DNA from: Dysgonamonadaceae bacterium
GTDB lineage: Bacteria; Bacteroidota; Bacteroidia; Bacteroidales; Azobacteroidaceae
NCBI GenBank assembly: GCA_031287395.1
Contig: JAITTA010000313.1
Coordinates: 1-14,662 of the forward strand
Direction: 5' to 3'
Length of the DNA: 14,662 nucleotides
Positions 1 through 6,763 of the stretch are shown piece after piece. The notes beneath the pieces were generated by a model. That model searched no databases. It was given only the letters and a program-made list of their open reading frames with translations, and was not told where the DNA came from. Every line of letters begins with the position of its first letter. Positions within the stretch are counted from its first letter, which is position 1. The position numbers were made by a program, and so were the translations under genes.

Positions 1-1831
1 TTGTTTCTTTATATATATATCCTTCGGCACTGTAAATACCCGACAAATAAGGATTTTGCTTTTTTATTTCATCCAATTCGGCCAAAGCTTCTTTGTATTT
101 TTGCATTTTTTGCAACAAGGAGGCGTAAGCGGATCGATATCCTGTAGCGTAAGGGATCAATTCAATTCTTTTTTTGTACAGGTTGAGTCCCTTGTTTGTT
201 TCCCCCAACCGGATATAACGTTCAGCCAGCCTTTCCATAACATTCGCATTGAAATACTTTTTGTTATAGTTTTCCATGATAGCTGTCGCTCCTTTACTGT
301 TTTTATAGATACTTTCCTCAATGAAAAACATCATTCCCATAAAACCGGCATCAGAAGGATATTTAACATACAATTGTTTCACCAGTTGAATCAATTCTTC
401 TATTTTTTTCCGGGAATCCAACAGGTTGATTTCCCTCATGTCGGATGCATGGTTCTCCCCATAGAGCGTTTTTATTTTATTTGCGAGGATTTCTGCTTCC
501 GCATATTTTTCGGTCTCCATTGCATCATCGTATAAATTGACCAATGCAATATAGGATTCGGGATCATTCAATTTGATGTTTTCTATTTCCCTACTGTAAT
601 TGGTTTGGTTTTGTGCCCGCAAATAGCCTTCCGACAGTCGATAGCTTATATACGATGATTTTGGGGCCATTTGTTCGGCTTTTTTCAGGATTGTAATGCC
701 TTCGTACGATTTGTCGTTTCTGAGGAAAACTTCTCCCAATGCAATATAATTGAGCGGATTACCGGGATCATTCTTAATTTTATCCTGGAAAAATACTTCT
801 GCAAAAAAAGGAAGCAATTCATTCGATGCTTTGTCTTTTGATTTGGTATATTCCGAATAATTTGCAGAGTAACCGAGTCCCGGTACCGGATTACCACCGG
901 TATCGGTAAGTCTCATCAGAAAATTAGCTGCTGAGATCTCGCTCTGGCCAATCTGAACGAGGATACGATTGTTTCCTTTATTCAGTTTTATTTTATATGA
1001 ATAAATATCCAAGTCGCAATTCCGTTCTTCCGGAATATTCGCTACCAGGGCATCGTTGACCCAAATCTTCAAAGAACCGGAGGTTCCTGTACGCAGTACA
1101 ATATCCCTATCTTCAGGGCTTTGTATAAATGATTGGGCATAAACAATTACATTGTCCAGAGGAAAATAATAATCGAAATAAAACCAATTATCAGGCTTAT
1201 TGGCGAGAGGTGTATACCAGGAGATTGTTGCTTCTACTTTGTTTTTGAACCGGCTACCGGGAGTCCCTTTGTCCACTACCCCCCAGTCTTTATCAAAACC
1301 GCTCCCTGAAATATTGTCAAAACTTCCCAATACCTGCCATTGATTGATAGCGCCCATTTGTTCAAAGCTTTTTTCCGATTTCCGGAAATCATTACAATTC
1401 ATGTAATGTTCTCCGATTTTTTGGTATAGCATTGCTTTCAGGGTTCCATGCATTTTCGGATCACTGACGATCTTTTCAAAGAAACCGATCTCAGAAGGAG
1501 ATAGTATTTTTTTCGGACTCATAAATGGTAATGAGTACATGGCATAAAGGTAAGGATAAGGGTTATCGCAGCTTTGGTAAAATTCCTGAAAACGGATGAA
1601 GGCGGCTTCATCTTTCGATTCGAACCAATCGAGCAGCGCAAGGCTCAATAAAGCTTCCGATTTTGATTCCGGTTCTGATTTAACGGATGTTTCAAAGTAC
1701 TCTCTTGCTTTGTCACGGTGATTGTTGTTAAATTCTTCCCACGCCTTATTGTAATTATCGCGGGATCCAAAAGCCAAAGAGGATACAAGGCAAAAGATGA
1801 AACTAAGAGAAAGAATTTTTCTTGAAAACAT
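1..1831 (-). CDS. Secreted TPR-repeat protein with beta-sandwich-like insert, 3' end beyond window
   Basis: Read from the ATG at 1831, this frame stays open for 610 codons to the left edge, so only the N-terminal part is present. Residues 1-22 form a signal peptide (basic MFSRK, then a hydrophobic stretch ending SSLAFG/S); the cysteine in it is not in a convincing lipobox. Residues about 22-165 are helical and TPR-like (NYNKAWEEF, KAREYFETS). Residues about 168-308 look like a jelly-roll or PA14-like beta domain (GTSGSLKVWVNDALVA, then LNKGNNRILVQIG). From about 320 to the edge, TPR units recur: NPLNYIALGEVF, SYISYRLSEGYL, VMERLAERYIRLGE and KYKEALAELDEIKKQNP. The likely location is periplasm or envelope, with a scaffold or binding role. 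Similar TPR plus beta-domain N-termini occur in large DUF3857/transglutaminase-type proteins, but that part would lie outside the window, so no specific function is assigned. The preceding gene on the same strand is ftsH, 92 bases away across a hairpin; no clear promoter was found. Confidence 0.85.
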   Translation of the reverse strand, partial: MFSRKILSLSFIFCLVSSLAFGSRDNYNKAWEEFNNNHRDKAREYFETSVKSEPESKSEALLSLALLDWFESKDEAAFIRFQEFYQSCDNPYPYLYAMYSLPFMSPKKILSPSEIGFFEKIVSDPKMHGTLKAMLYQKIGEHYMNCNDFRKSEKSFEQMGAINQWQVLGSFDNISGSGFDKDWGVVDKGTPGSRFKNKVEATISWYTPLANKPDNWFYFDYYFPLDNVIVYAQSFIQSPEDRDIVLRTGTSGSLKIWVNDALVANIPEERNCDLDIYSYKIKLNKGNNRILVQIGQSEISAANFLMRLTDTGGNPVPGLGYSANYSEYTKSKDKASNELLPFFAEVFFQDKIKNDPGNPLNYIALGEVFLRNDKSYEGITILKKAEQMAPKSSYISYRLSEGYLRAQNQTNYSREIENIKLNDPESYIALVNLYDDAMETEKYAEAEILANKIKTLYGENHASDMREINLLDSRKKIEELIQLVKQLYVKYPSDAGFMGMMFFIEESIYKNSKGATAIMENYNKKYFNANVMERLAERYIRLGETNKGLNLYKKRIELIPYATGYRSAYASLLQKMQKYKEALAELDEIKKQNPYLSGIYSAEGYIYKET

Positions 1832-1869
1832 ATGAAATAGATTAAAAATTAAGAACTAAGAAACAAGAA

Positions 1870-1902
1870 TTAAGAGTTATCCGTACGTAAGCTAACTCTT
1901 AA
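1870..1902 (-). terminator. AT-rich hairpin downstream of ftsH, possible terminator
   Basis: A 10-bp perfect inverted repeat (TTAAGAGTTA at 1870-1879, TAACTCTTAA at 1893-1902) encloses a 13-base loop containing CGTACGTAA. It begins about 21 bases past the ftsH stop, and on the minus strand it is followed by a T-rich stretch (TTCTTGTTTCTT). The stem is almost all A/T, so termination would be weak. It could instead be part of a dispersed intergenic repeat, since the flanks carry several near-copies of TTAAGA/TCTTAA. The position fits a terminator between ftsH and the TPR gene. Confidence 0.4.
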
Positions 1903-1923
1903 CTCTCCATTCTTAACTTATTG

Positions 1924-3948
1924 TTATTCTTCTTCTTTTTCTTTCGGTTCGTCAACAGTCAGGTTTCCTGATTTTTGTTGTTCTAATATCTCCTGAGACC
2001 GGGACAACCACCGGCGTTTACCGAATATTTTTTCAAGATCATCGGAATAAATGACTTCTTTTTCGAGCAGGATACTTGTCAGTTGATGGTGTTGTCCGGA
2101 ATGATCCGACAACAATTGTTTCGCCCGGTCGTATTGTTCACCGATAATACGTTTTACCTCTTCATCGATTATCAATGCCGTTTCGTCGCTGTATGGCTTT
2201 GTAAAACCCCAATCCTGTCCGGTTACATCGTAGTAATTGAGATTCGGGAGTTTCTGGCTCATACCGAAATAAACGACCATGGCATGTGCCTGTTTCGTTA
2301 CACGTTCAAGGTCGTTGGATGCTCCGGTGGAAATTTTACCCATAAACAGTTCCTCTGCAGCACGACCTCCCAGTGTGGCGCACATTTCATCCTGTAATTG
2401 TTCGTAAGTCGTAATCTGGCGTTCTTCGGGAAGGTACCACGCAGCTCCCAAAGCTTTTCCCCGCGGAACAATGGTCACTTTTACCAATGGATTGGCATGT
2501 TCGAGCAACCAACTTAAAGTGGCATGGCCGGCTTCATGCAAAGCAATGGTCCGTCGTTCTTCGGCCGTTGTAATTTTCGATTTCTTTTCCAGACCGCCGA
2601 CAATCCGGTCCACTGCGTTCATGAAATCTTCTTTCTGGACGAACTCCTTACCATTCCGGGCTGCGATCAAAGCCGCTTCATTGCATACATTGGCAATGTC
2701 AGCTCCGGAAAAACCGGGTGTCTGGCGAGCCAGGAATTCGGTATCGACGGAAGAGTCGATTTTTATATTACGCAGGTGGACAATAAAAATTTCTTTACGG
2801 TCATTCAATTCCGGAAGATCCACATTGATTTGACGATCGAAACGACCGGCACGCAACAAGGCTTTATCCAAGATATCTGCACGGTTGGTTGCCGCAAGGA
2901 TAATAACCCCGCTGTTGGAACCGAAACCGTCCATTTCGGTGAGGAGCTGGTTGAGCGTATTTTCCCGTTCATCATTGGAACCCATATTCGGATTCCGTCC
3001 GCGGGCACGACCCACAGCATCGATTTCATCAATAAATACGATACAGGGAGCTTTTTCTTTGGCCTGACGAAATAAGTCCCTCACGCGTGAAGCTCCTACA
3101 CCCACGAACATTTCCACGAAGTCAGAACCGGAAAGAGAGAAAAACGGAACGTCTGCTTCTCCGGCCACCGCTTTCGCCAACAGGGTTTTTCCTGTTCCGG
3201 GAGGCCCAACGAGCAAGGCGCCTTTCGGAATTTTACCTCCGAGATCGGTGTATTTCGACGGATTTTTAAGAAAATCCACAATTTCTTCCACTTCCTGTTT
3301 GGCCTCCGACAAACCAGCTACATCCTTGAAAGTCACTTTTTTAGCCTGTGTGGATTTATCGTAAATTTGTGCACGTGCACGGCCCACGTTGAAAATTCCC
3401 CCGCCTCCGCCTCCAGACATGCGTCGCATCAAAAAAATCCAGATAAAGATGAACAACACAAACGGAAGTATATTCAGCAGGATACCCCAGATCACATCGT
3501 GATCTTCATCGTATTTTACTTCGGAATTGACTCCGTTTTCGAACACGATTTTATCATAAAAATCCGAAAACTTATCCGCAGAAGGAATCATAACGGTAAC
3601 AGTAGGTTCTTCCTTTTTCTGCCCGAAGAAATAATTATTTTTAATTTTCGCAGTGTCTTCTTTGAGAACGGAAGCGACATGTTCCTGGCGAAGTGTAGCT
3701 ACCACAATATTTTTCCGGTTATAGACAGTCATTTTGCTGAAATAATTGTCTTTTGCCATTTTCTGAAACTCGGTCCAGCCTATTTCTTTACTGGTGGAAC
3801 TGTTGTTGTTGGTGAAAAAAATGGCCAGCAACATGATAACAATCAATACATACATCCAGTTCATATTGAACTTGAATTTTGAATTCTTATCATCAGGCCC
3901 GCCCGCAGGTAATTGCGGCTTATTGTTTTTATAGTTATTGTCAGCCAT
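1924..3948 (-). CDS. ftsH: ATP-dependent zinc metalloprotease FtsH
   Basis: This is a complete 674-residue membrane-anchored AAA+ protease that extracts and degrades misfolded membrane proteins and some soluble regulators. The first membrane segment lies at about residues 31-47, a periplasmic domain follows to about 150, and the second membrane segment is at about 152-174. A glycine run precedes the linker. The AAA module has Walker A GPPGTGKT (248-255), pore loop FVGVG (281-285), Walker B IVFIDEID (303-310) and the second region of homology with RAGRFDR (366-372), which contains the arginine fingers. The zinc-protease domain has HEAGH (471-475) and the third ligand Asp546 in TGASNDLER. The tail is acidic (EKEEE). 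All key residues are intact. It starts 9 bases after rsfS and is probably transcribed with it; the stop is TAA. Confidence 0.98.
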   Translation of the reverse strand: MADNNYKNNKPQLPAGGPDDKNSKFKFNMNWMYVLIVIMLLAIFFTNNNSSTSKEIGWTEFQKMAKDNYFSKMTVYNRKNIVVATLRQEHVASVLKEDTAKIKNNYFFGQKKEEPTVTVMIPSADKFSDFYDKIVFENGVNSEVKYDEDHDVIWGILLNILPFVLFIFIWIFLMRRMSGGGGGGIFNVGRARAQIYDKSTQAKKVTFKDVAGLSEAKQEVEEIVDFLKNPSKYTDLGGKIPKGALLVGPPGTGKTLLAKAVAGEADVPFFSLSGSDFVEMFVGVGASRVRDLFRQAKEKAPCIVFIDEIDAVGRARGRNPNMGSNDERENTLNQLLTEMDGFGSNSGVIILAATNRADILDKALLRAGRFDRQINVDLPELNDRKEIFIVHLRNIKIDSSVDTEFLARQTPGFSGADIANVCNEAALIAARNGKEFVQKEDFMNAVDRIVGGLEKKSKITTAEERRTIALHEAGHATLSWLLEHANPLVKVTIVPRGKALGAAWYLPEERQITTYEQLQDEMCATLGGRAAEELFMGKISTGASNDLERVTKQAHAMVVYFGMSQKLPNLNYYDVTGQDWGFTKPYSDETALIIDEEVKRIIGEQYDRAKQLLSDHSGQHHQLTSILLEKEVIYSDDLEKIFGKRRWLSRSQEILEQQKSGNLTVDEPKEKEEE

Positions 3949-3957
3949 AATCGGTAT

Positions 3958-4326
3958 TTAATACATGTCCGGTATTGTTTTTATTTCAGCGTCTGCCCAT
4001 AGATTTTCCAGGTTATAATATTCCCTCATTTCAGGTAGAAAAATGTGGACAATAACCGTACCATAATCCATAGCAATCCATTGAGCTTCTTTCATTCCGA
4101 TTGCGCCCAGAGGTTTTTCTCTCAGGTCGTCGGAAACTTTGTCCCAAACAGAATCGGAAAGGGCCGAGACTTGCGTAGAGGAATTTCCTTCACAAATGAT
4201 AAAATAGGCACAAATAGAACCGTCCAATCCGGAAAGGTCTATTGTTGTGATGTTATGTCCTTTTTTATCCTGAAGACTCTCAATAATTTTGTTTACCAGT
4301 AGAATTGTTTCTTTTTCTTTACTCAT
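3958..4326 (-). CDS. rsfS: Ribosomal silencing factor RsfS
   Basis: This is a 122-residue protein of the RsfS/Iojap family, which binds ribosomal protein uL14 on the large subunit and blocks subunit joining, lowering translation under nutrient stress. The family signature is clear near the C-terminus: WIAMDYGTVIVHIF (83-96), then REYYNLENLWADA (101-113). The length is usual for the family. The start at 4326 gives a normal N-terminus (MSKEKETILLVNKIIESL) and lies about 33 bases downstream of a good promoter -7 box. No Shine-Dalgarno is evident; the leader is A/T-rich, as is common in Bacteroidota. The next gene, ftsH, starts 9 bases after its TAA stop. Confidence 0.96.
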   Translation of the reverse strand: MSKEKETILLVNKIIESLQDKKGHNITTIDLSGLDGSICAYFIICEGNSSTQVSALSDSVWDKVSDDLREKPLGAIGMKEAQWIAMDYGTVIVHIFLPEMREYYNLENLWADAEIKTIPDMY

Positions 4327-4358
4327 CTATATTTTATTACAATAGTTTTTTAGGGATA

Positions 4359-4388
4359 CAAAGATAACTTGTTTTTTTATTAATACAA
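4359..4388 (-). promoter_or_regulatory. Bacteroidota-type promoter for rsfS-ftsH
   Basis: On the minus strand, TTG (4388-4386) is followed by 19 bases and then TATCTTTG (4366-4359), an exact match to the Bacteroidota sigma-factor pattern TTG-N19-TAnnTTTG. The -7 box ends 32 bases before the rsfS ATG, leaving a leader of roughly 25 bases. It lies in the 100-base gap after tamL, so rsfS-ftsH need not depend on readthrough from the tam genes. Confidence 0.7.
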
Positions 4389-4400
4389 TGTTCTTTACTC

Positions 4401-4427
4401 AAAAACAAACCGGAGAGTAAAAGGTTT
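4401..4427 (-). terminator. Possible weak terminator after tamL
   Basis: On the minus strand, right at the tamL stop, AAACC (4427-4423) can pair with GGTTT (4411-4407) over an 11-base loop. It is followed by G and then five T residues (4405-4401). The stem is only 5 bp, so this is a modest candidate supported mainly by its position at the end of the tam operon. Confidence 0.35.
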
Positions 4428-6763
4428 TAGAAAGGATATCCGATTGCCAGGTAAAATGCCGAATTACGGGAAAAATTACCTTTCAGGAAAGTCCACCTGT
4501 TTCCTTCCGGCAATGCAGGGTCGTAGACCCGAGTTCCTCCGTCCAGACGAATGATCAGAAAGCCCAGATCGATACGGAAACCTACGCCGGTACCAATAGC
4601 CGGTTCTTTGTAAAACCGGGAAAGCTGGAAATATCCTCCCGGCTGATCGGCATAATTTTTAATCGTCCAGATGTTTCCCGCATCGATAAAAGCGGCTAGT
4701 TCCAGCCAGTTGATCCATTTATAGCGATATTCACCGCTTAATTCCATGCGGATATCCCCCACATGGTTGGTCGGATCTCCTTCGTCGGCACTGTACGATC
4801 CCGGCCCCAGATAACGGGTACTCCATCCTCGGATGCTAGTCGGGCCACCGGCATAATAACGCTTTACACCCGGGAGAATTGTCGATTTGCCATAAGGATA
4901 AGCGACTCCGATAGCGGCATGGAAGGCCAGTGTATTCTTCCTGTCAAACGGGATTGTCTGGGAAAAATCCATGTCTCCCTTGACATATTGAGCAAAAGGA
5001 TTCCCGAAAATAGTATATTGTCCGGAGGATGATTTTTTAGCATTGGAAAGATCGAACATCCACTTCAGTACATTTCCCGACGATTCGGCATTGAACCGGA
5101 TCGTATATAACCGCTGCCTGTACCTGCCGGATTCTCTGTTGGTGAAAATAAGGCTGTATCCGATACCTGCCGTGAAGATATCTTCGTAACTGTATTTGGT
5201 CAGGGAATCCACATGATGATTGAGATAGTTCTGAAATTCTCCGGATTTCCAGGGCATCATCACATAGTTGATATCCAACAGACTCAAAGATTGACTGATG
5301 GTCTGCCTTTCATTATTCCACAACACTGTCCAGTTCAGATTGAAGAACTCGCGGGTGTATTCCGGACGTTTTTGTACATCAAATCCAATTCCGTACCGGG
5401 TATTCACATGAAAGCGATCTTTAACGGCTTTACCGATAAAAGGAAGGTGCAGCTTCGGAAAAGTCAGAGTCGGATTGATTCCGAACTCATAAAAATCATG
5501 GGTGACGATATCGGTCGATTTGGCGCGGACAAATTCGTATGCTCCCCGTATCCGGATATTAAACCATTCGGCACCGTTGAAAAGATTATGATGTCCGTAC
5601 GAAACATTGGCTGCCACTCCGAGGTCCCCGGCTTTATTTGTCCCGTCCAAACCGGCTTGCATGCTGTGGATATTTCCGGGAGTAAGGTAAATATCACAAT
5701 CCAGCAGGGTTGAATCCGGGTAATTTCTTTCCACGTATTGCACATTAGTTCTCCCCACATTTCCCAATTGGTTGAAATTATTGTATGTCCGGTTTCCCCG
5801 GTTTTCCCGGAAAAATTCTCCCGACCGGATCATGATGTTATTGTTGATAACGGAAGGACGAAGAAACCGGACACTGTCGTAAAAAATGGTGATTCCTTTG
5901 TAATGGATGGAATCGACTATTTTATACGATTCAATCTCCAAGGGGTCGACTCCGCTATAAACCGTCACTTTGTTGATGTAATAAGGTTTTACCCGGGAGG
6001 CATCGTTCATAACCAGGGTCAGATCGACCTGATGTGAATTCAAGGTGGTATCCGCCAGATAATGCAGATTACTTTCCGTAGAAGTGAAGTAACCTTGATT
6101 TCGTAACAGGGAATTGACTGTCGACCGTTCTTTTTCGAGAGTGCTCATATCAAACAATGATCCGGGTCGGATGATCACGTTCCTGCTTCTTCTATTTTGC
6201 AGAATACTGTCGATCCGTGTATCCGGAATCCGGATTTCGTAGCTACGGATACGATATGGTTCATTGCTTTCAATGAAATAAGCGACTTTAGCTTTTTTAT
6301 CCGCCGTATCTGCTTCAGAGGTCACTTTTGCATTGAGATATCCTTTGTTTTTCATCTCAATGGTCAATTCCCTGACGGATTGTTGTTCCAGTTTCCGATT
6401 GTATATAACCGGAGGTTCACCGATTTTCCGGATTTTACGATCGAACCACTTATTCGTATCTCCTTCTACCATATTATATATTTTCAGCCTGAATTTAGGG
6501 TCGTTGGGGGTTTGCTGTATAAATGGTTCCATTTCAACTTTTGAAACATCTTTTGTATCGATCTTCAAATCTACGGCATCCAATAAATACTTCCCCTCCG
6601 GAATGTATTTGGTAGTACTACAGGAAATAACACTCAGACAAAAAATAACGATTACCGCAATTATTTTGAATACGGTGAAAAATCCGGCGAGATTTCTCCT
6701 TCCGGTTGATATGACAGTAAGCATATTTAAAATAGTGGTTATAATGCCGTTAACTACTATCAT
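4427..6763 (-). CDS. tamL: TamL: lipoprotein-type TamA/BamA-family outer membrane protein
   Basis: This Omp85-family protein (778 residues from the ATG at 6763) is the outer-membrane partner of TamB in envelope and outer-membrane-protein assembly. The N-terminus has a hydrophobic segment ending VISC/STTKYIPEG, so Cys48 is a probable lipidation site; a lipid-anchored form is the TamL variant of Bacteroidota. POTRA-like repeats follow to about residue 330 (for example EQQSVRELTIEMKNKGYLNA). A 16-strand-type barrel follows, with the Omp85 motif YAGGPTSIRGW at about 636-647 and a C-terminal aromatic end (AIGYPF). The ATG at 6763 overlaps the tamB stop as ATGA, pointing to translational coupling. 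The in-frame ATG at codon 14 would give a more normal signal-peptide length, so the true start is uncertain. The stop is TAA. Confidence 0.9.
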   Translation of the reverse strand: MIVVNGIITTILNMLTVISTGRRNLAGFFTVFKIIAVIVIFCLSVISCSTTKYIPEGKYLLDAVDLKIDTKDVSKVEMEPFIQQTPNDPKFRLKIYNMVEGDTNKWFDRKIRKIGEPPVIYNRKLEQQSVRELTIEMKNKGYLNAKVTSEADTADKKAKVAYFIESNEPYRIRSYEIRIPDTRIDSILQNRRSRNVIIRPGSLFDMSTLEKERSTVNSLLRNQGYFTSTESNLHYLADTTLNSHQVDLTLVMNDASRVKPYYINKVTVYSGVDPLEIESYKIVDSIHYKGITIFYDSVRFLRPSVINNNIMIRSGEFFRENRGNRTYNNFNQLGNVGRTNVQYVERNYPDSTLLDCDIYLTPGNIHSMQAGLDGTNKAGDLGVAANVSYGHHNLFNGAEWFNIRIRGAYEFVRAKSTDIVTHDFYEFGINPTLTFPKLHLPFIGKAVKDRFHVNTRYGIGFDVQKRPEYTREFFNLNWTVLWNNERQTISQSLSLLDINYVMMPWKSGEFQNYLNHHVDSLTKYSYEDIFTAGIGYSLIFTNRESGRYRQRLYTIRFNAESSGNVLKWMFDLSNAKKSSSGQYTIFGNPFAQYVKGDMDFSQTIPFDRKNTLAFHAAIGVAYPYGKSTILPGVKRYYAGGPTSIRGWSTRYLGPGSYSADEGDPTNHVGDIRMELSGEYRYKWINWLELAAFIDAGNIWTIKNYADQPGGYFQLSRFYKEPAIGTGVGFRIDLGFLIIRLDGGTRVYDPALPEGNRWTFLKGNFSRNSAFYLAIGYPF

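Noticed and set aside
2083..3882. Several plus-strand and alternative-frame ORFs of 60-183 codons opposite ftsH
   Set aside because: They lie antisense to, or out of frame within, a gene with all its catalytic motifs intact, and their translations show no recognisable motifs. They are shadows of ftsH codon use; the same applies to the open frames opposite tamB, tamL, recR, the glycosyltransferase and the left-edge TPR gene.
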